64,000 nucleotides of DNA from Tunturibacter psychrotolerans. Its GTDB lineage: Bacteria > Acidobacteriota > Terriglobia > Terriglobales > Acidobacteriaceae. The translations under genes were made by a program, and so were the position numbers. This document shows, in pieces, positions 24,832-34,198 of the stretch (positions are counted from its first letter, which is position 1; the number at the start of each line of letters is the position of its first letter). The DNA lies in contig NZ_CP132942.1 of the NCBI RefSeq assembly GCF_040359615.1, positions 2,046,001 through 2,110,000 on the forward strand, in the 5' to 3' direction. The notes beneath the pieces are model-generated. The model made no database searches and was not told where the DNA came from. It saw only the letters and a list, made by a program, of their open reading frames with translations.

Positions 24832-25278
24832 ATGCGCCCCAAGAAGACGATTCTCTGTGTAGATGACAATGAACAAATTCTCTCAGTTCGCACCTTCCTT
24901 CTCGAAACCCGTGGCTACCGTGTCGTCGCCGCTCACAGCGCGCAGGAGGCGCTGACCGTTCTCGATCAATATCTTCCTGGCACACTGGATCTGATCCTGT
25001 GTGACCTCATCATGCCGCAGATGGACGGCAACGAACTGGTCCGTCGCGCCAAACAACTTCATCCCGGCTTGCCCGCGATGATTGTCTCCGGCACCGTCAA
25101 TGCCTTCGATCGTGCTCTCCATGCCGACGTTTTTCTTCCGAAGGGAGCCTCTTCGCCGGCGGAGATGATCGAGAGAATCCGCGTCCTGGTTGCCCGCAAG
25201 CGTGGACCCAAAAAGGCTGTCCCGACCCCCTCGCAATCTGCATCGATTGGCGCCTTCACCCACGCCACTGCGAGCTGA
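24832..25278 (+). CDS. single-domain response regulator (receiver)
   Basis: 148 aa. A CheY-like receiver only: acidic pair D11-D12, phospho-acceptor D58 in L-I-L-C-D-L-I-M-P-Q-M-D-G, switch residue in I-V-S-G-T (S86/T88) and K104 in F-L-P-K-G-A. The last 30 residues are a basic, Ser/Pro-rich tail rather than an output domain, so it must act through protein contacts. ATG 24832 is chosen because the domain begins right there. No histidine kinase is adjacent. Confidence 0.9.
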   Translation: MRPKKTILCVDDNEQILSVRTFLLETRGYRVVAAHSAQEALTVLDQYLPGTLDLILCDLIMPQMDGNELVRRAKQLHPGLPAMIVSGTVNAFDRALHADVFLPKGASSPAEMIERIRVLVARKRGPKKAVPTPSQSASIGAFTHATAS

Positions 25279-25331
25279 ACGTTCTTCGCAGCAGAGAGCC
25301 ATCAAACGGCCTGCGTGACCGTCGTGAGATT

Positions 25332-27725
25332 TCAGGCTTCGACTAATCCATATTTTCTTTGCCATTGCATCTTCAGCCGGGCCCACACCGCATCTTTCTC
25401 CTCACTCGAAACGGTTGGATCCGGCTCTGACGCAAATCGCGCCGCCTCTACTTTAGCAAGCTCCAACAACGCGCGATCGCGGATCAGGTTGGCAACGCGA
25501 AACTCTGGCATTCCCGCCTGACGCGTTCCAAAGAACTCCCCTGGCCCACGCTGCTGCAGGTCAAGCTCTGCAAGTTCGAATCCATTCTGGGTGCGTACCA
25601 TCGCATCCAGTCTAGCCTCGGCCTGCTCACTCAGTCTGCCGCCCGTCATCAACACGCAGTAGCTCTTCGCCGCTCCACGACCAACACGTCCCCGCAACTG
25701 ATGCATCTGCGCCAAACCGAACCGCTCTGCATGTTCGATCACCATCACCGACGCATTGGGAACATCCACACCAACTTCTATGACCGTCGTCGCAATCAGT
25801 ACGTCGAGGTCCCCCCTCTGAAATCGCCGCATAGTCACGTCTTTGTCATCTGCACTCAACCGTCCATGTAGCAACCCTAGGCGAAGTCCGCTCAGTGGTC
25901 CTAGCCTCAGCTCCTCATACATATCCGTCGCGGCTCGCAGTGCCTTCTTCGGTTCGAATAACTTCTCCGTCTTCGACGATGGCTTTGTGGCCTTGGCCTT
26001 CGTGCTTCTGGCCTTCGCAGCTTTGTTCTTCTTGCTCGCCCCAGATTTTTCGCCGCCATTCCGCAACGCAGCGGAGGACGTTGCTCCCGCTTTCAGGCTT
26101 GCCTCAGCCGCATCCGGTTCCGGGTCCTGAGGAAAGTCCAGCTCCGGTTGATCATCCTTTGCCCCTTCGATTACTGGATAGACGATATAAGCCTGTCGTC
26201 CAGCTTCAACTTGTTTGCGGACGAAACTCCAAACGTCCTCTGCTCGTTCCTCTGTTGTCCGTCTAGTCACAATCGGGGTGCGCCCAGGAGGCAGTTCATC
26301 GATCACACTCGCATCAAGGTCGCCGTACAGTGTCAACGCAAGCGTTCTTGGAATTGGCGTTGCCGTCATCACCAGCACATCCGGATCAAGCGCCCCCGGC
26401 TTCTTCATCAAACGAAACCGCTGCTGCACGCCGAACCTATGCTGTTCATCGACGATCACCAAACCGAGATTTTGGAAGTCAACTTTGTCTTCGATAAGTG
26501 CGTGAGTTCCAATCGCAAGATCGGTCTCGCCGCGAAAGATTCTTCCGCGTGCCTCTCGTTTCGTCGCCTCATCGAGAGATCCGGTTAGCAAGGTCACATG
26601 GTAAGGTTTTCCAGTTCGCGGCGACAGCACATCTCCCAACAGCTTCCTGGCCGAAAGGTAGTGTTGCGTTGCCAGAATCTCAGTGGGGGCCATCAAGACT
26701 GTCTGGTAGCCATTCTCGATCGCGACCAGCGCCGCCTGCATTGCAACGATTGTCTTGCCCGATCCCACATCGCCCTGCAGCAATCGCCGCATGGGCTGAG
26801 GCCGGCGCATATCACCGGCAATCTCACCCAACACCCGCTTTTGCGCGGCCGTCGGATGGAAAGGGAGTACCTGCTTGATCGCTTCTCGTACCTTCACATT
26901 CGTAACAAACGCGGTCCCCACACGCTCTCGCATCCGTCGCCGCTTCAACTCCAGGCCTAACTCGAGGTAAAAGAACTCCTCGAAGATCAATCGCCGATGT
27001 CCCCGGGTTGTTGCCGACATCAGCTCTACCATCGGCGTGCCGGCCTCAGGAAAATGCACCGCCTTCAGGGCCTTCAACCGATCCGGAAACGAGAGCCTCG
27101 CACGCATCGCACCCGGCAAGGTTTCGATCTGCTGACTCGCCGACTCGCTGATGTGTTGCTTTTCAAATTCCTCGAATAGAGTCCAGATCACGCGCCTCAA
27201 CCACTTCGAGCCCAGCTTTGCGCCCCACGCCGTAGTTCCTCCCAACGACTCATACACTGGCACGATTCGCCCGACCTCGAGCATCGAAAACTCGGCGTCT
27301 GCGCCGCCACCAGAAGGTAAGATCTCAAATTGCGGCTGAATCATCTTGAATTTGCCTGCGCTACTTCGCGACGGCTCAAGTTTTCCGTACAGAGCAACCA
27401 TCTGCCCCACATGAAACTTGTCCCGCAGATACGTCCCGCGAAACCACATACACTTCACCGTGCTGAGCCCTTGTCCCACGGTCATCTCGAACAACGGCAT
27501 GTTTCGTGTCTGGAGCAGCACCGATCCTCTCACCTCGCCAATCACCGAGGCCATTGTGCCCGCCTGCAACGCACTCATCGGCACCGGATTCAGCCGATCC
27601 TCATACCGAAAGGGCAAGTGATAAAGCAAATCCTCCACGGTTTCAACGCCGCGCTTGGCAAGCTCGACGGCAATACGCTCTCCCACGAGCTTCACAAACT
27701 TGATCGGTGTAGAAAGTTCCAGCAC
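25332..27725 (-). CDS. recG: ATP-dependent DNA helicase RecG
   Basis: 797 aa. RecG remodels stalled forks and Holliday junctions. The N-terminal wedge/OB domain (about 1-240) is followed by helicase domain 1 with Walker A G-D-V-G-S-G-K-T near 316 and D-E-Q-H near 424, motif III M-T-A-T-P-I-P-R-T, and helicase domain 2 with H-G-R-L, A-T-T-V-I-E-V-G-V-D-V-P and Q-L-R-G-R-V-G-R-G. Unusual: residues about 525-587 are an Ala/Lys/Ser-rich insert (A-S-K-K-N-K-A-A-K-A-R and similar), absent from E. coli RecG (693 aa), probably a disordered basic loop. The start gives the usual family N-terminus. Confidence 0.97.
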   Translation of the reverse strand: MLELSTPIKFVKLVGERIAVELAKRGVETVEDLLYHLPFRYEDRLNPVPMSALQAGTMASVIGEVRGSVLLQTRNMPLFEMTVGQGLSTVKCMWFRGTYLRDKFHVGQMVALYGKLEPSRSSAGKFKMIQPQFEILPSGGGADAEFSMLEVGRIVPVYESLGGTTAWGAKLGSKWLRRVIWTLFEEFEKQHISESASQQIETLPGAMRARLSFPDRLKALKAVHFPEAGTPMVELMSATTRGHRRLIFEEFFYLELGLELKRRRMRERVGTAFVTNVKVREAIKQVLPFHPTAAQKRVLGEIAGDMRRPQPMRRLLQGDVGSGKTIVAMQAALVAIENGYQTVLMAPTEILATQHYLSARKLLGDVLSPRTGKPYHVTLLTGSLDEATKREARGRIFRGETDLAIGTHALIEDKVDFQNLGLVIVDEQHRFGVQQRFRLMKKPGALDPDVLVMTATPIPRTLALTLYGDLDASVIDELPPGRTPIVTRRTTEERAEDVWSFVRKQVEAGRQAYIVYPVIEGAKDDQPELDFPQDPEPDAAEASLKAGATSSAALRNGGEKSGASKKNKAAKARSTKAKATKPSSKTEKLFEPKKALRAATDMYEELRLGPLSGLRLGLLHGRLSADDKDVTMRRFQRGDLDVLIATTVIEVGVDVPNASVMVIEHAERFGLAQMHQLRGRVGRGAAKSYCVLMTGGRLSEQAEARLDAMVRTQNGFELAELDLQQRGPGEFFGTRQAGMPEFRVANLIRDRALLELAKVEAARFASEPDPTVSSEEKDAVWARLKMQWQRKYGLVEA

Positions 27726-27789
27726 AGACCGATGCTACCAAGAACCGGCCGCGACCAAATCCTGGACTCTCACAACAATTTCTTCGTCT

Positions 27790-27826
27790 TGACACGTATT
27801 GACAAGAGATATGTTGGAATAAAAGA
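27790..27826 (+). promoter_or_regulatory. candidate promoter of the MFS gene
   Basis: Two TTGACA hexamers (27790 and near 27801) precede AT-rich TATGTT/AATAAA sequence just before ATG 27827. Spacing is not ideal for either pair, so this is tentative. Confidence 0.35.
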
Positions 27827-29059
27827 ATGCCAGGCTTTGAAGGGAGTCCAGAAACGACGGCGGAGCGCAAAAACATCCTGCTGCATACGCCTCTGATGGC
27901 GCTGGCCATAGCCGCCTTCGGCATCGGCACCTCCGAGTTCATCATCATGGGCCTATTGCCCAACCTTGCCGACGACTTTCACGTCAGCATCCCCAAGGCA
28001 GGCGTCCTCGTCACCGGCTACGCGCTCTCTGTCACCATAGGCGCGCCCATCGTAGCCATCGCCACCGCCCGTCTGGAACGCAAATTAGCACTCCTTCTCC
28101 TCATGGGTGTTTTCACCCTCGGCAACCTGGCCTGCGCCATCGCCCCCACCTATAATCTCCTCTTCGCAGCGCGCGTCCTCACTGCCCTCTGCCACGGAGC
28201 CTTCTTCGGCATTGGCAGTGTCGTCGCCGCAGGTCTCGTCCCCCGCAATCAACGCGCCCAGGCGATCGCCCTCATGTTCTCTGGCCTCACTCTGGCCAAC
28301 GTCCTAGGAGTTCCCGTCGGAACGGCCTTAGGCCAGGCTTACGGCTGGAGATTCGCATTCTGGGCGATAGTCCCAATTGGCCTTCTCGCAGCCACGGCAG
28401 TTTTCTTCTTCGTCCCCAAACAGGCCGCAGGATCCGGCGGCCTGCTCCACGAGTTCCGCGTCCTGCGCAAGCCGCAGGTTTTGCTGGTTCTGGCCATGAG
28501 CGTCTTCACCTCGGCCTCGCTCTTCTGCGTCCTTACCTACATTGCCCCGGCACTCGAAGTCGTCACGTTAGTCTCTCCCCATACCGTCACGCTGACGCTT
28601 TTGCTCTTCGGGGTGGGCATCACTGTCGGCAACTTTCTCGGTGGCACCCTCAGCGACTGGCGCCCCATGACCTTCCTCATCGGCGCGCTCCTCACCCTCA
28701 TCGCCTCCCTCATCGCCCTCTACTACGCCGAACCTCACGTCGTCCCCGCCATCACGATGATCCTTCTCTGGGGAGCCATTCAGTTCGCCGCGGGAGCCCC
28801 ACTGCAATCCCGCATCGTGGACCAGGCCGCAGCCGCACCGAACCTGGCCTCGACTCTCAACCAGGGAGCCTTCAACTTCGGAAACGCAACCGGAGCCTCC
28901 CTCGGTGGCATGATGCTCACCGCCGGCTACACCTATCGTCAGCTCCCGATCGCCAGCATTCTAGTAACCTCTCTAACCCTTCTGCTAGCTCTGATCTCGG
29001 CAAGGTTAGACCGCAAACATCGCGACGCTCATATCGCGGAGGAGCTCTCTGTCCTGTAA
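27827..29059 (+). CDS. MFS transporter, DHA1/AraJ-like exporter
   Basis: 410 aa with about 12 TM helices. It begins with G-T-S-E-F-I-I-M-G-L-L-P near residue 38, the hallmark of AraJ/YdhP/CmlR-type drug and sugar efflux proteins, and has the loop 2-3 motif R-L-E-R-K. The middle cytosolic loop is short, at about residues 195-210. Cytoplasmic membrane, proton-driven export; substrate not predictable. Divergent from recG. Codons are strongly C-ended, as in its neighbours. Confidence 0.92.
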   Translation: MPGFEGSPETTAERKNILLHTPLMALAIAAFGIGTSEFIIMGLLPNLADDFHVSIPKAGVLVTGYALSVTIGAPIVAIATARLERKLALLLLMGVFTLGNLACAIAPTYNLLFAARVLTALCHGAFFGIGSVVAAGLVPRNQRAQAIALMFSGLTLANVLGVPVGTALGQAYGWRFAFWAIVPIGLLAATAVFFFVPKQAAGSGGLLHEFRVLRKPQVLLVLAMSVFTSASLFCVLTYIAPALEVVTLVSPHTVTLTLLLFGVGITVGNFLGGTLSDWRPMTFLIGALLTLIASLIALYYAEPHVVPAITMILLWGAIQFAAGAPLQSRIVDQAAAAPNLASTLNQGAFNFGNATGASLGGMMLTAGYTYRQLPIASILVTSLTLLLALISARLDRKHRDAHIAEELSVL

Positions 29060-29128
29060 CCACGAAGAGCCTATAATTCCGTCACCTCCTCAGGCGCCTT
29101 CGACGCCCAGAGGTCGCGGAGGACCCAA

Positions 29129-29527
29129 ATGACATTCGCAGAGCGTTGGTTCGAAGAAGTTTGGAATAAGGGCCGCGAAGAAGCCATCGACGAGATGATG
29201 TCCCCTCAAACCGTAGGCCACGGCCTCACGCATCCCGAGGGAAGAGAGGTAGACGGAATGACCGCCTTCCGCTCCTTCCACAAGTCGTTCCGTTCTGCCT
29301 TTCCGGACCTTCACATCAACCTGGAAGACACCATCATCGACGGAGACAGGACCGCAGCACGCTGCCTCGTCACCGGCACGCACACCGGGGAAGCTCTCGC
29401 CGGCAAGCCCGCCACAGGCAAGCCCATCAAGTTCCACGGCATGACGATGTTCCGCGTGAAAGACGGAAAGATTGTCGAGTCATGGAACAACTTCGATTTC
29501 ACCACGATGTACAAACAGCTCGAATAA
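29129..29527 (+). CDS. SnoaL-like ester cyclase family protein
   Basis: 132 aa, ATG 29129 with GGAGGA about 6 nt upstream. A single NTF2-fold domain of the SnoaL/ester-cyclase type: W-F-E-E-V-W-N-K-G-R-E-E-A-I-D-E-M at the start, F-P-D-L-H-I-N-L-E-D in the middle, and D-G-K-I-V-E-S-W-N-N-F-D at the end, all usual for the family. Many members have no known substrate; some are polyketide cyclases, others bind small ligands. Stand-alone gene. Confidence 0.9.
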   Translation: MTFAERWFEEVWNKGREEAIDEMMSPQTVGHGLTHPEGREVDGMTAFRSFHKSFRSAFPDLHINLEDTIIDGDRTAARCLVTGTHTGEALAGKPATGKPIKFHGMTMFRVKDGKIVESWNNFDFTTMYKQLE

Positions 29528-29614
29528 ACTATCCCCGGATAGATTGAATTCTCACGGGCTGCCCCACCGCTACGCTGCAGAATCGCCTGATAAACTCAGC
29601 ATAGAAGAGAACCC

Positions 29615-30547
29615 ATGTCCATCGTAGAACTGCAACATGTCCGCAAAGCCTACGACACCAAGATCGCCGTAGCCGACCTCAGCTTCACCATCGAACCCGG
29701 CAGCATGTTCGGCCTCCTGGGCCCCAACGGCTCAGGCAAGACCTCCTCCATCCGCATGGTGATCGGCATCACGGTCCCCGACTCCGGAACCATCAGCCTC
29801 TTCGGTCAACCGTTTCATCGCAGCCTTCTCAAGCGCGTCGGCTATCTCCCCGAAGAGCGTGGCCTCTACAAAAAGATGAAGGTGATGGATCAACTCATCT
29901 TCCTCGGGCAGCTCCACGGCCTCGACGCCACTACCGCCTCGAAACGCGCACACATCTGGTGCGAAAAGCTGCAGATCACGGAAGCGATCCACAAAAAGAC
30001 CGAAGAGCTCTCAAAAGGGATGCAGCAAAAAATCCAGTTCATCTCCACCCTCCTCCACGAGCCTGAGCTCATCATCATGGACGAGCCGTTCAGCGGCCTG
30101 GATCCCGTCAACGCCGTCCTTCTCATGGACACCCTCGTCGACCTTCGCAAACAAGGCCGCACCATCCTCTTCTCCACCCATCGCATGGATCAGGTCGAAA
30201 AGCTCTGCGACAACATCTGCCTCATTCACAACAGCCACCTGGTACTGTCCGGCTCCATGCGTGAGATCAAGTCCCGCTATCCCGTCAACCGCGTTCTCAT
30301 CAACTTCACCGGCGATGACTCCTTCCTCAATCACCCCACCATCCATTCGGCAAAGAACTACGGTGGACACGCAGAGATCCGTCTCAACGAAGGCGCCGAC
30401 GCGCAGGCGCTCCTCGCCGCGGCGATCGTCAAAGCCCGCGTCACTCGCTTCGAAGTCATGGAGCCGACGCTTGAAGAGATCTTCATCGAAAAGGTAACTG
30501 AAACATCGCAGGCCTCGCAGTCTACAGGAGTTCACGTCAATGCATAA
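29615..30547 (+). CDS. ABC transporter ATP-binding protein (NatA-like)
   Basis: 310 aa. Walker A G-P-N-G-S-G-K-T near residue 37, signature L-S-K-G-M-Q-Q-K-I, Walker B L-I-I-M-D-E-P-F-S-G-L-D-P and switch His in F-S-T-H-R-M. The C-terminal 80 residues form the accessory domain of NatA/ABC-2 ATPases. The next gene, the permease, overlaps by 8 bp. Together they likely form an ABC-2 exporter like NatAB (sodium, drug or polymer export); cargo unknown. Confidence 0.95.
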   Translation: MSIVELQHVRKAYDTKIAVADLSFTIEPGSMFGLLGPNGSGKTSSIRMVIGITVPDSGTISLFGQPFHRSLLKRVGYLPEERGLYKKMKVMDQLIFLGQLHGLDATTASKRAHIWCEKLQITEAIHKKTEELSKGMQQKIQFISTLLHEPELIIMDEPFSGLDPVNAVLLMDTLVDLRKQGRTILFSTHRMDQVEKLCDNICLIHNSHLVLSGSMREIKSRYPVNRVLINFTGDDSFLNHPTIHSAKNYGGHAEIRLNEGADAQALLAAAIVKARVTRFEVMEPTLEEIFIEKVTETSQASQSTGVHVNA

Positions 30548-31781
30548 CATCTGGCTCATCGCCAGGCGCGAGTATCTGGAGCGCATTCGCACCAAGGCGT
30601 TCCTCGTCGCTACCATCCTTATTCCGCTTCTCATGGGTGGCTTCGTCTTCGGCAGCGGCTATCTCGCATCGCGCACAAAATCCTCCGCGCACATCGCCAT
30701 CGTCTCGTCCGATACCAACTTTGCCGCTGATCTCAAGCATGAGCTTCTGACCGGGAAGAACAGCAGTATGACGGTCGACCTTCTCGCCCCATCAACGTCG
30801 AACAGCGACTCCACTCGCGCCACTCTCGATCAGAATCTGACCAGCAAGCACGGCGACCTTACGGGCTATCTCTGGATTACACCGCCCTCGCAGAGCAACG
30901 CGCGCCCGGCTTTCACCTACGTCCCACGCTCGGCAGGCGACGTCACGACGGAAGACGATCTTTCGACCGCCATCAAGAACGTCATCACTCGCGAAGGGCT
31001 CACGCGACAGGGAATGGGCGCTTCCGACATCGCAGCCCTCATGGCACCAGTTGTCATCGACACGAGCAAAACCGGAGACAGCCGCACTGCCTTTGGCGCC
31101 GCCTATCTTCTCTTCTTCCTCATGTACATGGTCATCATGCTCTATGGCATGAACACGGCACGCTCCATCATCGAAGAGAAGACCAGCCGCGTCTTCGAGG
31201 TTATGCTTTCGACCATCAAGCCCGACGAGATGCTCGCCGGCAAGATTCTTGGCGTCGGCTCGGTAGGCATAACTCAGATCGCAGTATGGATGCTCGCTGC
31301 TGCCGTCCTCGGCGCAACCCCTCTCGCGACCAACCTGATAGGTGGAGGCCACGCCCCCATCAGCGCCACGCAGATCTTCTTCTTCATCATCTATTTCATC
31401 TTCGGGTTTCTGGTCTACTCGAGCATTGCGGCCGCCCTGGGTGCGATGACCAACTCCGAACAAGAGTTGCAGCAACTGAACATGTTCCTCGTCCTGCCTC
31501 TGGCTTTTTGCTTCCTTATGATCTTTGTCATCACTCGCGCCCCTGATTCAACCCTCGCGCAGATCGTGTCACTGATTCCATTCTGCAGTCCTTTGCTGAT
31601 GAACTTCCGCATCTCGCTCACCACCGTGCCACCCTGGCAGATTGGCCTCTCCTTCGTTCTGATGAGCCTCACGATAGTCAGCATTCTCTGGGTCGCCAGC
31701 CGCATCTATCGCGTCGGGATTCTGATGTACGGCAAAAAGCCCAATCTCCCCGAACTCCTGCGCTGGCTCAAATACAGCTAG
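30540..31781 (+). CDS. ABC-2 family permease (NatB-like)
   Basis: 413 aa. TM1 near residues 20-40, then a large extracytoplasmic domain to about 180, then five TM helices with the conserved I-I-E-E-K-T-S-R-V-F-E-V-M-L-S-T between TM2 and TM3, a NatB/YhaP family mark. Start overlaps the ATPase gene by 8 bp, so the two are coupled. Partner of 29615-30547. Confidence 0.93.
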   Translation: MHNIWLIARREYLERIRTKAFLVATILIPLLMGGFVFGSGYLASRTKSSAHIAIVSSDTNFAADLKHELLTGKNSSMTVDLLAPSTSNSDSTRATLDQNLTSKHGDLTGYLWITPPSQSNARPAFTYVPRSAGDVTTEDDLSTAIKNVITREGLTRQGMGASDIAALMAPVVIDTSKTGDSRTAFGAAYLLFFLMYMVIMLYGMNTARSIIEEKTSRVFEVMLSTIKPDEMLAGKILGVGSVGITQIAVWMLAAAVLGATPLATNLIGGGHAPISATQIFFFIIYFIFGFLVYSSIAAALGAMTNSEQELQQLNMFLVLPLAFCFLMIFVITRAPDSTLAQIVSLIPFCSPLLMNFRISLTTVPPWQIGLSFVLMSLTIVSILWVASRIYRVGILMYGKKPNLPELLRWLKYS

Positions 31782-31802
31782 AACTTCGCCGAAGCGTAAA
31801 AC

Positions 31803-33299
31803 TCACCAGGCCCCTTGCTTGCCTCCAACCCACCACACCATGCCCACGGTCATCGTGGGCTGATCAGCCGTTAGCACCCCAGGCTTGTTCGTCAAAAAGT
31901 ACGGAACATTGCTCCAGTCTCTTCGATACTCCGCGCGCGCCAGGAAGCCCTCGCCGAATTTGTACTCATAGGTTCCTGTGAATTCTTTCAACGCCTGCGT
32001 CGTCCCGCTAAACAAACCGCCACGATCCGACAGATACTCTGTCCGTCCTCCCAACGCCATCTTCGGTGTCAGTTGGTAACGCGCGTAGGCCGCCCCGCCA
32101 TCGACATGGGATGGGGCGGAAGACTCGCCCGGCTCCGCGTGCGCCCATTCACGCTCAATGACATAGTCACCCTCGAGCGAGAACGTCAGCTTCGGCGTCG
32201 CGTTCCAGGTCACATAGCTGTCGAAGATGTGTATCTTTCCATCCGGCGCAGGGTTGATCGCCTGTAGGCACAACCCTGGCTGTACCGGCGCCGTGCAATT
32301 TGTAGCAGGCTGACTATCGGGATGATCTTGTCCGAGGTAATAGTTGAAATTCCACAAAATCTTTTTCGTAGGCTGCGCCGTAAATCCAAACAGCTCGTCT
32401 TTGAACGAGTTATTCGGCTCAGTTTGATTGGTTCCATTCACCACCCAGTAGTTCAGAGCAAGCTTGTCGTTTACCTTGAAACTGGTTCGAAGCCCCGCCT
32501 GGTAGAAAGGCAAATAGTTAAAAAAGAACGACCGCGAGTAGTTGACCTGGTCTTTCGTATAGTTCCCCTCGATTCCCAGCGAACTTGACCACTTGCCGAA
32601 GTCCACCGTAAGGCCCTTGCCTAACGGAACAACATAAGTCCCATATGCCTGAAAGATATTCCTATAAATATCCGGCCGTGCTTCGTTCGCTGGATTTCCC
32701 TGCAAGGTCGAGGTAGCTTGTCCAAACTGCAGATCCACTCGAACTCCATACCGCCGCCCATTTGCGACATCAGGGTCAAGCGCGAACACCACATCGGCTT
32801 GGTTGACGCTAAACGCGTTGCTCAGCACATCGTAGGCCCTCAAATACAACACTCGCCCGATAGGATGATTAAGGTCGTAGCCGTAATACCCATCGAACAT
32901 ATAGTTCAACGTGGCGCCCCCGGGTAGTTGGGTCGGCAGGACGGCGGCAACAGGCGAACTTTGCGCTGCCGGAGCCTGGGGAGTTGCCGCGATCGTTGCC
33001 GGCACCGGAGCCGCGCCGCTGCTGGACACAGCTTCCACGCTTCTTCGAATGTCTGCAGCCGGAGCGAGGGTCAGCGCCGCAGGCCTCAGCGTCGCAATCT
33101 CTGTCGTCTGCACGGTCCGTTGCTTCTGCAGCTCCGCCTCGAGCGCACTCACCCGCAAAGCGAGGTCACGCACCGTCTGCTTCAGTTCCTCAACATCTGC
33201 ATTTGGAGGCGGGGCGACCGTCGTCTGTGCGTTTCCGACAATCCCGGAAAGCAGAGCAGCGAAAAGAGAGAGAAGAAAGAACCGATTGAAGCGGCGCAT
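31803..33299 (-). CDS. bbp2-family outer-membrane beta-barrel porin
   Basis: 498 aa. Signal peptide 1-24 (F-F-L-L-S-L-F-A-A-L-L-S-G), then a coiled coil (V-E-E-L-K-Q-T-V-R-D-L-A-L-R-V-S-A-L-E) of the kind that anchors porins to peptidoglycan, a Pro/Ala linker, then from about residue 125 alternating strands typical of the putative beta-barrel porin-2 family (Y-M-F-D-G-Y-Y-G-Y-D-L-N at its start, V-D-F-G-K-W and closing W-W-V-G-G). Outer membrane, passive uptake of small solutes. Convergent with the ABC permease. Confidence 0.9.
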   Translation of the reverse strand: MRRFNRFFLLSLFAALLSGIVGNAQTTVAPPPNADVEELKQTVRDLALRVSALEAELQKQRTVQTTEIATLRPAALTLAPAADIRRSVEAVSSSGAAPVPATIAATPQAPAAQSSPVAAVLPTQLPGGATLNYMFDGYYGYDLNHPIGRVLYLRAYDVLSNAFSVNQADVVFALDPDVANGRRYGVRVDLQFGQATSTLQGNPANEARPDIYRNIFQAYGTYVVPLGKGLTVDFGKWSSSLGIEGNYTKDQVNYSRSFFFNYLPFYQAGLRTSFKVNDKLALNYWVVNGTNQTEPNNSFKDELFGFTAQPTKKILWNFNYYLGQDHPDSQPATNCTAPVQPGLCLQAINPAPDGKIHIFDSYVTWNATPKLTFSLEGDYVIEREWAHAEPGESSAPSHVDGGAAYARYQLTPKMALGGRTEYLSDRGGLFSGTTQALKEFTGTYEYKFGEGFLARAEYRRDWSNVPYFLTNKPGVLTADQPTMTVGMVWWVGGKQGAW

Positions 33300-33438
33300 A
33301 GGGCAGGCCTCTCGCGAACAGGGTGATCAAACCACGTTCCCAGTAAATTGATCGTAAACGGGAGCAAACCTTTTCCAGATTTTCGCCGAATCTTTTCCAT
33401 AACTTCTGCGAGCAGAGGGCGCAGGTAAACTGGACGAA

Positions 33439-34089
33439 GTGTCCTCCACCTACACCTTGAAGCAAAGGCTCGCCCTCGCTATCGTCCCGCGCCTCGCGAG
33501 CGCCGCGATCCGTTTCCTTGGCATGACCCTCCGGTTCGAAGATGTTCGCGACCCCGGCGCCTCACTGGGCTTCGACGCGCCACCGCCGGCTATCTATGCC
33601 TTCTGGCATCGGTGCCTGCTCACCAGCGCCTGGCACTTCCGCAACCACAACATCGCCATCCTCATCAGCCCCAGCTTCGACGGGGAACTCATAGCTCGAA
33701 CCGTGGAGCGCCTCGGTTACGTCGCCATCCGCGGCTCAAGCTCACGGTCAGGCTCTCTTGGCCTGCGCAACATGCACCGCGCCTATCTGGCGGGCCAGTA
33801 CTGCGCCATTACGGCCGACGGCCCTCGCGGCCCCGCCATGATTGCCAAACCCGGCGTCACACAGCTGGCCCAACTCGTCGACAGCCCGGTCGGGACCTTC
33901 TATGTCCTCCCTGAGCGTGCCTGGCAACTTCGCTCCTGGGACCGCTTCCTCATCCCTAAACCGTTCTCCCGAGTCTTCATAGGCTGGCCCCTCCTAACTA
34001 CCGCCGACGAGTCGGCCGTTCAAGCCGCCCTCGATCGCTCCGTCGAACTGGCCGAATCCCGAAAGAATAATTCCCGAAAAAAAAGTTAG
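33439..34089 (+). CDS. DUF374 lysophospholipid-acyltransferase-like protein
   Basis: 216 aa, GTG start. DUF374 (LPLAT superfamily) proteins are bacterial relatives of lipid A/glycerolipid acyltransferases. The acceptor motif reads F-W-H-R-C (HX4D replaced by H and downstream D in S-F-D-G-E-L-I), followed by G-S-S-S-R-S-G and I-T-A-D-G-P-R-G-P, the two conserved blocks of the family. The N-terminal hydrophobic helix likely anchors it at the inner membrane. Reaction unproven; acyl transfer to a lipid is inferred. Confidence 0.88.
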   Translation: MSSTYTLKQRLALAIVPRLASAAIRFLGMTLRFEDVRDPGASLGFDAPPPAIYAFWHRCLLTSAWHFRNHNIAILISPSFDGELIARTVERLGYVAIRGSSSRSGSLGLRNMHRAYLAGQYCAITADGPRGPAMIAKPGVTQLAQLVDSPVGTFYVLPERAWQLRSWDRFLIPKPFSRVFIGWPLLTTADESAVQAALDRSVELAESRKNNSRKKS

Positions 34090-34121
34090 AAAAGTTGGCA
34101 TATTTTTCGAAGACGAAAATT

Positions 34122-34182
34122 CACCATGCAAAACACCATCTCTTCACCACGTTTCACCACACAACTCACCACGTTTTCACCG
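34122..34182 (+). repeat. six helically phased CACCR motifs upstream of queA
   Basis: CACCA starts at 34122, 34134, 34145, 34155 and 34167, and CACCG at 34178: spacings 12, 11, 10, 12 and 11 bp, close to one DNA turn. The longer unit CACCACGTTT occurs twice. It lies directly upstream of the queA start. It could be a phased protein-binding array or bent DNA. Confidence 0.6.
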
Positions 34183-34198
34183 CTAAAATTGACATAGA

